Positions 16,466 to 25,010 of a DNA stretch of 64,000 bases are shown here, in pieces (position 1 is the stretch's first letter; every line of letters starts with the position of its first letter). The stretch lies in NCBI RefSeq assembly GCF_001696455.1, contig NZ_MAUJ01000005.1:248001-312000 (forward strand), read 5' to 3'. The notes under the pieces are model-generated. The model ran no database searches. It saw only the letters and a program-made list of their open reading frames with translations, and was not told the DNA's origin. Made by a program: the position numbers and the translations under genes. The DNA comes from Pseudoalteromonas luteoviolacea (lineage in GTDB: Bacteria; Pseudomonadota; Gammaproteobacteria; Enterobacterales; Alteromonadaceae).

Positions 16466-17002
16466 ATGGGTGATCAATATCGTGTGACCTTCGCTGGGTT
16501 TGATGCTGATACAGATGGCCAAAACGCCATCGAAAGACTCGCCATGAAGCTTGGTGTATCAACGCAAAAAGTAGAAGCCTTTACCCAAGGTAAACCTCTT
16601 TTTGGCAGCTCAGAAAAGAATAAATGTCTTAAACAGGCGAAGTTGTTAGCCATTTATGGTTTTCAAAGCAAAATCCAAGAAATTCAAACAAGCTCAAGCA
16701 ATGTAGCTAATCACGCCGCTAACGAACGCGTATTTGAAGCGTTAGACTATATCACTAGCAGTTTGATCAGAATAGAAGAAAAGCTTGAGGATCTAGAGCA
16801 ACGAATAGACGGGCAACAAAAAGCGGATGATGATAAAGAAGAGGAACAATGGCAAAGTGATGACCTTTTTGATGAGTTAGATTTAGACTCAGAGCCAAAG
16901 CCCAAGTCTAAAAAGCTATTATATACCTTGCTATCCATCTTATTTGTTTTGCTGATTGTTTTAGGCTTTAGCCTTGCTTTTCCAGAAATGGTCCAGTTCT
17001 AA
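16466..17002 (+). CDS. Uncharacterised protein with coiled coil and C-terminal membrane anchor
   Basis: A 178-residue protein I do not recognise. The N-terminal 70 residues look like a small alpha/beta domain (YRVTFAGFDADTDGQNAIER). A helical, coiled-coil-like stretch follows (about 90-120, RIEEKLEDLEQRID), then a very acidic linker (about 122-145), a basic cluster (KPKSKK) and a single TM helix at about 150-172. It is therefore a tail-anchored, cytosol-facing protein. AAGGGATCAAT precedes the ATG. Its stop overlaps the fau start (TAATG), so the two are translationally coupled. The position is that of zapA in E. coli, but it is not ZapA. Confidence 0.75.
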   Translation: MGDQYRVTFAGFDADTDGQNAIERLAMKLGVSTQKVEAFTQGKPLFGSSEKNKCLKQAKLLAIYGFQSKIQEIQTSSSNVANHAANERVFEALDYITSSLIRIEEKLEDLEQRIDGQQKADDDKEEEQWQSDDLFDELDLDSEPKPKSKKLLYTLLSILFVLLIVLGFSLAFPEMVQF

Positions 17003-17637
17003 TGAAAAAAAATTCATGTTACAAATCAAATAAAGCTCATATTCGGAAAGAAATTCGTGTTGAAGTTAGAAAACTTAGAAATCGGTTAGATGAAAAATTT
17101 CAAACTCAAGCTGAATCCGATCTAAGTATGAATTTTACTCAACATATAAAACTCCCTAAAAACGCCGCTATTGGCGTTTATTTACCCAATGATGGGGAGG
17201 TGAGAACAAACCTTTTAATTCAACAACTTTGGAAAGAAAACCACCTCATTTACCTACCTGTAATACACCCCTTCAGCGGCACTCATTTACTCTTTCAAAA
17301 ATATGAGAAAAACTCAACCATGAAAGAGAATCGCTATGCTATCTTAGAACCTAAATTGAATTGCAGTGAAATTTGCCCAATTTCTCAGCTCGACATCTTA
17401 CTCATGCCGTTAGTGGCTTTTGATGATAGGGGAAATCGACTCGGAATGGGCGGTGGTTACTACGATAGAACGTTGGCAACTTATTATGAAAAAAGTTGGT
17501 CTACCCCAAAGCTAATCGGGCTTGCTCATGATTGCCAAAAAGTGGACGAGCTGCCAATTGAAGCATGGGACGTACCATTACCAGCTATTTTAACACCAAC
17601 AGAATTCTATCAATGGCCAAGCACACATAAGGACTAA
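17002..17637 (+). CDS. fau: 5-formyltetrahydrofolate cyclo-ligase
   Basis: A 211-residue enzyme (YgfA/MTHFS family) that uses ATP to convert 5-formyl-THF to 5,10-methenyl-THF. The signature is MPLVAFDDRGNRLGMGGGYY with the ATP-binding glycines, and an N-terminal basic patch (RKEIRVEVRKLRNRL). Start ATG 17002 overlaps the stop of the preceding gene by one base. In E. coli the 6S RNA gene precedes fau; here there is no room for it. rpiA follows 93 bp downstream with its own promoter candidate. Confidence 0.92.
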   Translation: MKKNSCYKSNKAHIRKEIRVEVRKLRNRLDEKFQTQAESDLSMNFTQHIKLPKNAAIGVYLPNDGEVRTNLLIQQLWKENHLIYLPVIHPFSGTHLLFQKYEKNSTMKENRYAILEPKLNCSEICPISQLDILLMPLVAFDDRGNRLGMGGGYYDRTLATYYEKSWSTPKLIGLAHDCQKVDELPIEAWDVPLPAILTPTEFYQWPSTHKD

Positions 17638-17662
17638 AAATAGTCCTTGCTTTGAGCAGATA

Positions 17663-17695
17663 TTGACATGCAATTTAAGTGTTTAAGCGTATAAT
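17663..17695 (+). promoter_or_regulatory. Candidate promoter of rpiA
   Basis: A consensus -10 TATAAT (17690-17695) lies 35 bp before the rpiA start. A perfect -35 TTGACA is at 17663-17668, but the 21-bp spacing is too long for an ideal sigma-70 promoter, so the -35 assignment is uncertain. Confidence 0.4.
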
Positions 17696-17730
17696 CCACA
17701 CTTAATTAAGTACAAAAAAGTGATTACGTT

Positions 17731-18384
17731 ATGACACAAGATGAAATGAAAAAAGCGGCAGCTTGGGCTGCACTCGAGCATGTCAAAGAAAATACCATAG
17801 TCGGTGTAGGCACAGGCTCAACTGTAAATCATTTTATAGATGCTCTTGGCAGTATTAAAGATGATATCAAAGGTGCAGTTTCGAGTTCTGAAGCCTCTAC
17901 TGAAAAACTAAAAGCGCTTGGTATTGAAGTATATGAATTAAATGATGTTGCTCAATTGGATGTCTATGTAGATGGCGCCGACGAAATAAATGCGCAAGGC
18001 CACATGATTAAAGGCGGTGGCGCAGCGTTAACTCGCGAGAAAATCGTTGCTGCAGTTGCTGAGAAGTTTGTCTGCATTGTCGATGAAAGCAAACATGTAG
18101 ACACATTGGGTGCGTTTCCACTGCCAGTAGAAGTTATTCCAATGGCGCGCAGCTATGTTGCTCGAGAGCTGCTAAAACTAGGAGGTGATCCGGTTTATCG
18201 ACAAGGCGTGATTACCGACAATGGTAACGTCATTTTAGATGTACACGGATTAAATATTGCCGATCCAAAAGCGCTAGAAGAACAGATAAATCAAATCGTA
18301 GGTGTTGTTACCAACGGACTGTTTGCTCACCGTGGTGCCAACGCTGTTATTACTGGGACTCCGCAAGGTCCACAAACTAGGTAA
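17731..18384 (+). CDS. rpiA: Ribose-5-phosphate isomerase A
   Basis: Interconverts ribose-5-phosphate and ribulose-5-phosphate in the pentose phosphate pathway. It is 217 residues, the usual length. Motifs: VGVGTGSTVNHFIDAL (phosphate loop), SSSEAST, DVYVDGADEIN with the catalytic Asp/Glu, and GGGAALTREKIVA. serA starts 12 bp downstream, so the two probably share a transcript, the order also seen in E. coli. Confidence 0.96.
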   Translation: MTQDEMKKAAAWAALEHVKENTIVGVGTGSTVNHFIDALGSIKDDIKGAVSSSEASTEKLKALGIEVYELNDVAQLDVYVDGADEINAQGHMIKGGGAALTREKIVAAVAEKFVCIVDESKHVDTLGAFPLPVEVIPMARSYVARELLKLGGDPVYRQGVITDNGNVILDVHGLNIADPKALEEQINQIVGVVTNGLFAHRGANAVITGTPQGPQTR

Positions 18385-18396
18385 CAGGAATGAGTC

Positions 18397-19626
18397 ATGA
18401 GTAAGGTATCTTTGTCAAAAGATAAAATTAGAATTTTATTGTTAGAAGGCGTGCACCAAAGCGCCGTTGAAACGCTAAAGCGCAATGGGTATAGCAATAT
18501 CGAATATCTCAAGACATCGCTACCTGAAAGTGAATTAATAGAGCGGATCCGCCAAGTCCATTTCATCGGGATCCGCTCTCGCACACACCTATCTGAAAAT
18601 GTTTTAAACGCGGCCGAAAAGCTCGTGGCAGTTGGCTGCTTTTGTATAGGCACAAATCAGGTGGACTTGGACGCTGCAAAGCGCAAAGGCATTGCCGTAT
18701 TTAACGCACCATTCTCAAATACGCGCTCAGTAGCAGAGCTAGTTCTTGGGGAAATTTTGTTGTTATTTCGTGGCATCCCTAAGCGCAATGCAATGGCACA
18801 CAGAGGTGAATGGTTTAAGTCTGCAATCGGCTCATACGAAGCTAGAGGGAAAACACTCGGTATTATTGGCTACGGTCATATCGGCACTCAGCTTGGGATC
18901 ATGGCTGAAAATATCGGTATGAAAGTTGAGTTTTACGATATTGAAGACAAGCTCACCCTCGGAAATGCCCAACAAGTGCAAAACCTGACACAACTGCTTC
19001 AGCGTGCTGATGTCATTAGTCTTCATGTACCAGAAACACCACAAACTAAAAATTTAATTGGCATGGCTGAAATTGAGGTTATGAAACAAGGTGCAATCTT
19101 AATAAATGCATCTCGAGGTACCGTGGTAGATATTGATGCGCTTGCAGAAGCGTTACAACATGAAAAACTAGCGGGTGCTGCAATCGATGTCTTCCCAGTT
19201 GAACCGAAGTCTAATGATGAAGAGTTTGTTTCGCCGCTAAGAGAATTTGATAACGTAATACTGACGCCACACGTTGGGGGTTCAACCCAAGAGGCACAAG
19301 AAAATATCGGTATTGAAGTTGCGGGTAAATTGACGAAATACTCTGACAATGGTTCAACAGTCACGGCTGTAAACTTCCCTGAAGTTTCACTACCAGAACT
19401 CTCTAATCGAAGCCGCCTACTTCATGTACATGAGAATAGACCGGGCGTATTAACTCAAATAAACCAAGCATTTGCTCAGCATGGCATTAATATCGCCGCT
19501 CAGTATTTACAAACTGATGATTGTATTGGCTACGTTGTAATTGACGTAGACAGCGACCATTCAGAAGTTGCATTAAAAGAGCTAAGTGCAGTTGAAGGCA
19601 CCATTAGAGCCAGGATTTTACACTGA
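18397..19626 (+). CDS. serA: D-3-phosphoglycerate dehydrogenase
   Basis: First enzyme of serine synthesis, oxidising 3-phosphoglycerate with NAD+. It is 409 residues (E. coli 410). The NAD-binding Rossmann motif is LGIIGYGHIGTQLGIMAE; catalytic residues lie in NASRGTVVD and LTPHVGGST. The C-terminal ACT domain (about 340-409, LHVHENRPGVLTQIN) is the serine feedback site. GGAATGAGTC precedes the start. A hairpin terminator follows. Confidence 0.96.
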   Translation: MSKVSLSKDKIRILLLEGVHQSAVETLKRNGYSNIEYLKTSLPESELIERIRQVHFIGIRSRTHLSENVLNAAEKLVAVGCFCIGTNQVDLDAAKRKGIAVFNAPFSNTRSVAELVLGEILLLFRGIPKRNAMAHRGEWFKSAIGSYEARGKTLGIIGYGHIGTQLGIMAENIGMKVEFYDIEDKLTLGNAQQVQNLTQLLQRADVISLHVPETPQTKNLIGMAEIEVMKQGAILINASRGTVVDIDALAEALQHEKLAGAAIDVFPVEPKSNDEEFVSPLREFDNVILTPHVGGSTQEAQENIGIEVAGKLTKYSDNGSTVTAVNFPEVSLPELSNRSRLLHVHENRPGVLTQINQAFAQHGINIAAQYLQTDDCIGYVVIDVDSDHSEVALKELSAVEGTIRARILH

Positions 19627-19650
19627 TTGTTGACTGACTAACTGAACTTA

Positions 19651-19675
19651 AAAACCGGCATATCGCCGGTTTTTT
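19651..19675 (+). terminator. serA terminator
   Basis: Perfect 9-bp stem AAAACCGGC / GCCGGTTTT with a 5-nt loop, ending in a T-tract, 24 bp after serA. Confidence 0.88.
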
Positions 19676-19696
19676 GCATTTAAAATGCACATAAAC

Positions 19697-19725
19697 AAAA
19701 AAAGCAGCTTGATAGCTGCTTTTTT
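19697..19725 (-). terminator. mdh terminator
   Basis: Stem AAAAAAGCAGC / GCTGCTTTTTT with a TTGATA loop. On the minus strand it gives GC-rich stem plus T-tract 21 bp after mdh; it can act in both directions as a back-up for serA. Confidence 0.85.
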
Positions 19726-19746
19726 ATCAAAGGTTTCAATCAGGCA

Positions 19747-20682
19747 TTATGCCATGAAATCAACACCTTCTTTGATGTCTTTTTCAAGTGTTGCAAGCAT
19801 GTCGTCTTTTGCTTGTTGCTCAAACGCGCTCAATTCACCGTATGGTAGAAGCTCTTCAACACCGTTTTTACCTAGACGGATTGGCTGTGCAAAGAATTCT
19901 GCATCACCCGTGTTACCTTCAACGTAAGCGTACTCTAGTACATTTTCTTCACCTTGAAGACCTTTAACTAGTGAGAAGCAGAAACGTGCTGCTGCTGCGC
20001 CCATTGAAAGTGTCGCTGAACCGCCACCAGCTTTCGCTTCAACAACTTCTGTACCAGCATTTTGAATACGCTTAGTAAGAGAAGCAACTTCTTCGTCAGT
20101 GAACTCAACACCTTCAACTTGTGAAAGTAGAGGTAGAATCGTTGTACCTGAGTGACCACCGATAACAGGTACTTTCACTTCTGAAACGTCAAGGCCCTTA
20201 AGTTCAGCGATGAAAGTTTCAGCACGGATAACGTCAAGTGTCGTTACACCGAAAACGCGAGCAGCGTCATAAGTGCCCGCTTTTTTGAATACTTCACGTA
20301 CGATTGGAACTGTACCGTTTACTGGGTTTGTGATTACACCAACAAACGCCTTAGGACAGTTTTTAACGATACCTTCAGCTAGAGTTCTAACGATACTCGC
20401 GTTCACATTGAACAGATCCGCACGGTCCATGCCAGGCTTACGCGGCATACCAGCTGGGATCAATACGATATCAGCGCCAGCTAGTGCAGGATCTAGGTCG
20501 TCTTTACCATAGCCAGCTACTTTAACAGCTGTTGGGATGTGAGAAAGATCAACTGCAACACCAGGAACAACAGGTGCAACATCATATAGTGCTAGCTCAG
20601 AGCCCGCAGGTAAACCGTTTTTAAGCAAAAGTGATAACGCTTGACCGATACCACCAGCGGCACCTAATACAGCAACTTTCAT
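19747..20682 (-). CDS. mdh: Malate dehydrogenase
   Basis: NAD-dependent TCA enzyme interconverting malate and oxaloacetate. The Rossmann start MKVAVLGAAGGIGQALSLLL, the substrate-arginine segment IPAGMPRKPGMDRADLF, the NPVNGTVPI motif and the catalytic His region VPVIGGHSGTTILPLLSQ are all present. It is 311 residues from ATG 20682 (GGAG 7 nt upstream); the frame extends 74 codons further but that part is non-coding. Divergent from argR, as in E. coli. Confidence 0.97.
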   Translation of the reverse strand: MKVAVLGAAGGIGQALSLLLKNGLPAGSELALYDVAPVVPGVAVDLSHIPTAVKVAGYGKDDLDPALAGADIVLIPAGMPRKPGMDRADLFNVNASIVRTLAEGIVKNCPKAFVGVITNPVNGTVPIVREVFKKAGTYDAARVFGVTTLDVIRAETFIAELKGLDVSEVKVPVIGGHSGTTILPLLSQVEGVEFTDEEVASLTKRIQNAGTEVVEAKAGGGSATLSMGAAAARFCFSLVKGLQGEENVLEYAYVEGNTGDAEFFAQPIRLGKNGVEELLPYGELSAFEQQAKDDMLATLEKDIKEGVDFMA

Positions 20683-20924
20683 TATAATTCTCCATATATT
20701 GAAGGTAGGAATTTTGTGTGCTGTAAAGATAATGAAAAGCGCGAGTAAAGACAAATTTATCCGCGTTATTTTCGAGATTTTTTCGACTATAGTTGTAAAC
20801 AACGGCAAACTGTTAAGCAAATTCACTTTACGGTACAGCATGAAAATTACTCTGGCGTGAAAATTTGGGTAACGGTGTCGATTTGTGTAAAATCGGGTAA
20901 CCAAACAAGAAAGAAGAGATGTAT

Positions 20925-21392
20925 ATGCAAGCGCAAGAGAAACAAGAAGCTTTAGTTAGAGCCTTTAAAGCCTTATTAAGAGAAGAAAACTTTGGTTCTC
21001 AGGGCGAAATCGTCGATGCACTCAAAGATCAAGGCTTTGATAATATTAGCCAAAGTAAAGTTTCTCGCATGTTAAGCAAGTTTGGCGCTGTTCGTACTCG
21101 TAATGCAAAACAAGAAATGGTTTACTGCCTACCAGCGGAGATGGGTGTACCGACAGCCAAAAGCCCATTAAGGCAATTGGTTATTGATATTATGCATAAT
21201 GAGATGATGATCATTATTCGCACCAGCCCTGGCGCCGCGCAACTTATTGCTAGGCTGTTAGATTCGTTGGGGAGCGCAGATGGCGTACTCGGTACAATAG
21301 CTGGAGACGACACCATTTTTATTGCCCCTGCTAAAGTTTCAGAGATTGATGCCACACTCGAAAAAGTCAAAACACTATTTGATAATGTTTAG
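20925..21392 (+). CDS. argR: Arginine repressor
   Basis: A hexameric, arginine-binding repressor of arginine biosynthesis genes. The N-terminal winged helix (about 1-70) carries SQSKVSRMLSKFGAVRTRN; the C-terminal oligomerisation/arginine domain carries IRTSPGAAQLIARLLD and GTIAGDDTIFIAP. It is 155 residues from ATG 20925, which has AGAAGAG 6 nt upstream; the ATG at 20919 is too close to that site. No clear ARG-box pair was found in the 236-bp gap to mdh. Confidence 0.94.
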   Translation: MQAQEKQEALVRAFKALLREENFGSQGEIVDALKDQGFDNISQSKVSRMLSKFGAVRTRNAKQEMVYCLPAEMGVPTAKSPLRQLVIDIMHNEMMIIIRTSPGAAQLIARLLDSLGSADGVLGTIAGDDTIFIAPAKVSEIDATLEKVKTLFDNV

Positions 21393-21395
21393 ACA

Positions 21396-22322
21396 TTAGC
21401 TTTCCATATTCTGCGCCATCTGATGTAAAAACTGTATTGATGGCGCAAAGAAAGCGGCCCCCATATCTGCCTCGGAATAATCCAATAATGGGTCGTAACA
21501 CTCTTGACCCGACAACAGTCCAAAGCGGCTCATCAACACCGTTTCAAAAGCATTGCCATGTGCTGAACAACTTAAGCTAATACTTCCCTGCTCAAACACA
21601 TCACCAAAGGGCATGCTTTGATCGAGTAGTAACACCAAACCATCTGCGTCTTTAATTTCTACTCGGCTTGCATGACTAAATGCCACTTTAGGCTCAATTA
21701 GCTTATTATCTAATCGCGTTCTGCCCATGAGGGCTTCTTGGTCAGCAACGGCTAACTGTTGCCAACGTGCCAAATCAAATTTCACCCGTTGAATATGAAT
21801 ATAACTACCTTGATGGTCGAGTCCGTCGGGATTATCTACCAGTGCCACTTTCCTTTTAAAACGACCATGAGGCGTCTCACTGCCATAAATAAAGCCATTA
21901 AAGTTTCGCCCGTCTAAAAACCGGAACCCACGCACATGGGCAACTAGCTCTACACTTCCAGAGAGCATATGAATGACACTTTGGGCAAATAAATGGTTTA
22001 CATCTTCTCGGTCTGAGCGGATCACATATAGCAGGTCAAACGGCTGACTATGGATGAGATGATCTGCTGATTTGATATGCGGAAAACTTTTTAATTCTGG
22101 GGGAATAAATTCAGGGTAAATATGCGGCCAATATTGTGCCCCCACAGCGACGAAGCTACTTAACATCGACTCTGAAAAGCGATCGCTGAGCTCGTCTTGA
22201 AGCCGACCAACTTGCGCCAGCGCAGATCTAACAGCCTCATCTTGGCCTTCAAGTACATTGAAGAACAAGTGTAAACCGTGCAAATTAGCTTCTGCACATA
22301 CTCCAGATTGCGGCTGGGCCAT
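21396..22322 (-). CDS. DyP-family heme protein with altered distal active site
   Basis: A 308-residue homologue of YfeX-type dye-decolourising peroxidases. The proximal heme His is kept (H217, in FSHASRVEI). In the distal GFxDGTENP motif the catalytic Asp is Tyr (Y146, in NGFIYGSETP), and the distal Arg of RQSLPYG is Asp (D234, in LDQSMPFG). YfeX needs both for peroxide chemistry, so classic peroxidase activity is doubtful; heme binding may persist. It has no signal peptide, so it is cytosolic. It lies 25 bp after the ATPase gene of an iron ABC transporter, which suggests a role in heme or iron handling. Its end abuts argR (3-bp gap, convergent). Confidence 0.88.
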   Translation of the reverse strand: MAQPQSGVCAEANLHGLHLFFNVLEGQDEAVRSALAQVGRLQDELSDRFSESMLSSFVAVGAQYWPHIYPEFIPPELKSFPHIKSADHLIHSQPFDLLYVIRSDREDVNHLFAQSVIHMLSGSVELVAHVRGFRFLDGRNFNGFIYGSETPHGRFKRKVALVDNPDGLDHQGSYIHIQRVKFDLARWQQLAVADQEALMGRTRLDNKLIEPKVAFSHASRVEIKDADGLVLLLDQSMPFGDVFEQGSISLSCSAHGNAFETVLMSRFGLLSGQECYDPLLDYSEADMGAAFFAPSIQFLHQMAQNMES

Positions 22323-22347
22323 CGCCTTTCCCTATTTATAATTGACT

Positions 22348-23379
22348 CTAAGAAAAGAAATTTACCGCATGAGGCTTAATTTTTAAAGAGATAGGTTTAG
22401 ACAAATCCAGTGGTTTATCTGCCGGCTTAGCAATTTCCAGCTGCTGCCCTTGTAACTCTACCGCATACAGGTACTCAGTACCGACAAAACGCTCCTGATT
22501 GACTTTTATCTCACCGGTATCAGCATTGAATAACTCAATGTTACTGGGGCGAACAAATATTTTTCCCTGCTCTTGCGGTTTAGATTGCTCAGTTAACGAG
22601 TTTACCAATCCAAAGTTTGTCTGAAAGCTATCATTGCCAGACGCTCTTGCGTCTAAATAGACTCCTTGCCCTAAAAACTCGGCAACGATTTTACTTTTGG
22701 GCGTTTGAAACAACTCGGTCGGGCAGCCCAGTTGCTCAATCTTACCTTCATGCATAATGGCTAATCGATCAGAAAATGCAAACGCTTCATCCTTAGAGTG
22801 ACTGACAAAAATGGCAGATACTTTTTGGTCTTTAATAATACTGCGAATATCACTTATTAATTGAAAACGTACTTGCGCATCAATGTTTGAAAAAGGCTCA
22901 TCTAATAACAACAAGTTGGGCTTGTATGCCAATGCTCTGGCGATTGCTACACGCTGTTGCTGGCCGCCTGATAATTCGTGAGGGTAGCGTTTCCCAAAAT
23001 CACTTAAGCGCACCAGTTCAAGCATTTCGTCAACGCGAGCTTGTTTTTCCGCACGACCTAGCTTGGCAAGTCCAAAGGCAATATTCTGAGAGACCGTCAA
23101 ATGGGGGAACAAGGCATAATCTTGAAACATCATACCTACATTTCTATTTTGTGGTGGCACAAATGTACCGTCGCTGTTAACGCACTTTGAACCAATGCGA
23201 ATAGCACCGCTTTGTGGTTTTAAGAGCCCAGCAATGGCTTTTAAAGTTGTTGTTTTGCCACAACCACTCGAACCTAGCAGGCAAACTATTTCATTTTCTT
23301 TGACGTCTAGATCTAAATTATCAATGACGACGTGGCCATCATAACTATATTGCAAGGATTCAATAGATAAACTGTACAT
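22348..23379 (-). CDS. Iron(III) ABC transporter ATPase (FbpC-like)
   Basis: A 343-residue ABC ATPase. Walker A is LGSSGCGKTTTLKAIAGL, the signature is LSGGQQQRVAIARAL and Walker B is LLLLDEPFSNID; the switch His is in VSHSKDEAF. Residues about 240-343 form the TOBE-like regulatory domain seen in FbpC/PotA-type ATPases. Its ATG overlaps the permease stop (TAATG), so it is coupled to it. Energises uptake of ferric iron, judging by the neighbouring binding protein. Confidence 0.9.
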   Translation of the reverse strand: MYSLSIESLQYSYDGHVVIDNLDLDVKENEIVCLLGSSGCGKTTTLKAIAGLLKPQSGAIRIGSKCVNSDGTFVPPQNRNVGMMFQDYALFPHLTVSQNIAFGLAKLGRAEKQARVDEMLELVRLSDFGKRYPHELSGGQQQRVAIARALAYKPNLLLLDEPFSNIDAQVRFQLISDIRSIIKDQKVSAIFVSHSKDEAFAFSDRLAIMHEGKIEQLGCPTELFQTPKSKIVAEFLGQGVYLDARASGNDSFQTNFGLVNSLTEQSKPQEQGKIFVRPSNIELFNADTGEIKVNQERFVGTEYLYAVELQGQQLEIAKPADKPLDLSKPISLKIKPHAVNFFS

Positions 23380-25010
23380 TACTTTTGTTGCTCCATAGAG
23401 CGATTTACTAAATACAATGGTATTAACCCAACTAGCACGATAAACAACGCAGATATTGATGCAAGCTCTAACTGTTCATCACTGACAAACTGAAAAACAT
23501 GTGTTGCCAAAGTCTCAAAGTTAAAAGGGCGAAGTAATAACGCCGCGGGGAGCTCTTTCATACATTCAATAAATACCAATAGACCAGCTGTCAGTATCCC
23601 ACGCTTTAAAAGTGGAACATGCACTCGGCTCAGGGTTTGTAGATTATTTTTACCTAAAGAGGCACTGGCCATATCAATGCTTGGGCTGATCCTCACAAAA
23701 CTAGCCTCCACAGCGCCATGCGCAATTGCATAAAAACGCACTACATAGGCAAAAACCATCGCGAAAATAGTGCCACTTAGCAATAAACCCGGCTCAAAGC
23801 CCGTTCCACTAAACCAGCGATTCAGATAGTCATCGAATAATGTCAGCGGCAGGAGCACAGCTATCGCCAATACAGTTCCCGGTAAAGCATATCCCATGCT
23901 GGAGACCTTACCAGGCAAGCTTTTGGATTTTTGTGTTCCGATACGCTGATAAAACACCACTAAAATACTGAACAAAATTGCGATCACACTCACATAAGCG
24001 CTGATTTTTAAACTTTGCCATGCATAGGTAAAAAACTCGTCATTCCATGCTTGGTCAAAATAGTCGACCGCATAACTAAACAGTATCCCCACAGGAATAA
24101 AGAACGCGACAATAAGTACTAAACTACAAAATATCGTTGCCACCCACCCTGCTTTGCCACTGAGTTCATACAAGCAGGTGTCGTTGACGCTGCTTTGACG
24201 TTCATGTACAACCTGATTCTTACGGCTCATTTTTTCCAGTGTGAGTGCAATAAATAAAAACAGCAGCATAATGCCAGAGATTTTAGCGGCCGCCGTTAAA
24301 GAGTAGTACCCGAGCCAAGTATCATAAACCGCTGTCGTTAGTGTACTTACTGCGAAGTAATGGACGGTCGCAAAGTCGGCCATGGTTTCCATACTGATCA
24401 GGGCTAGCGCCGCAACTATCGCTCCTCGCGACAAAGGCAGACTAACTCTTAAAAAACTTTGAAATGGCGATAACCCCATCAACTGGCTAGCTTGAACCAA
24501 TTTAAATGACTGTTCCCTCAATGCCGTTTTAAAGATTAAATAAAGGTACGGATACAATACGAGTGCTATCATCACAATTGCACCTGGTAATGTACGAATA
24601 TCAAAAAACCAGTAATCGTCGGGACTGGTCCAATTAAACCATTCTCGCAATTGGATTTGCACAGGGCCGGCATAATCTAAAAGATCGGTGTACACATAAG
24701 CAATGATGTAAGTTGGCATTGCTAACGGCAGCATGAGTGCCCATTCAAACACGCGTTTTCCAGGAAAATGACAGTAGGCAGTCAACCAACCAAGTGGTAG
24801 TGCTATTAAAGCACTTAGTAGTAAAACCCCTGCGATTAGCCATACTGTGTTACTAATGTAGTCCCACAGTACGGTATTCCAAAGGTGGGAGAATACTTCA
24901 GATTCTCCTTGCAAAGACTCAATTATTAAAAATGCGAGCGGGGTCGACAGGCAAATGCCTATCACCCACGCAGTTAGCTGCCATTGAGACAGATTATTTT
25001 TTAGTTGCAT
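23379..25010 (-). CDS. Iron(III) ABC transporter permease (FbpB-like)
   Basis: A 543-residue double-length permease with about 12 TM helices in two MetI-type halves. Each half has an EAA-type loop for the ATPase (around QASQLMGLSPFQSFLRV and DMASASLGKNNLQTLSRV). This fused arrangement is typical of FbpB/SfuB iron permeases. Start and stop overlap the neighbouring genes by one base each, so the three transporter genes form one coupled operon. Confidence 0.9.
   Translation of the reverse strand: MQLKNNLSQWQLTAWVIGICLSTPLAFLIIESLQGESEVFSHLWNTVLWDYISNTVWLIAGVLLLSALIALPLGWLTAYCHFPGKRVFEWALMLPLAMPTYIIAYVYTDLLDYAGPVQIQLREWFNWTSPDDYWFFDIRTLPGAIVMIALVLYPYLYLIFKTALREQSFKLVQASQLMGLSPFQSFLRVSLPLSRGAIVAALALISMETMADFATVHYFAVSTLTTAVYDTWLGYYSLTAAAKISGIMLLFLFIALTLEKMSRKNQVVHERQSSVNDTCLYELSGKAGWVATIFCSLVLIVAFFIPVGILFSYAVDYFDQAWNDEFFTYAWQSLKISAYVSVIAILFSILVVFYQRIGTQKSKSLPGKVSSMGYALPGTVLAIAVLLPLTLFDDYLNRWFSGTGFEPGLLLSGTIFAMVFAYVVRFYAIAHGAVEASFVRISPSIDMASASLGKNNLQTLSRVHVPLLKRGILTAGLLVFIECMKELPAALLLRPFNFETLATHVFQFVSDEQLELASISALFIVLVGLIPLYLVNRSMEQQK

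Noticed and set aside
20683..20924. ARG boxes for argR autoregulation
   Set aside because: Looked for paired TGAAT-W4-ATTCA-like sites; none convincing in the mdh-argR gap.
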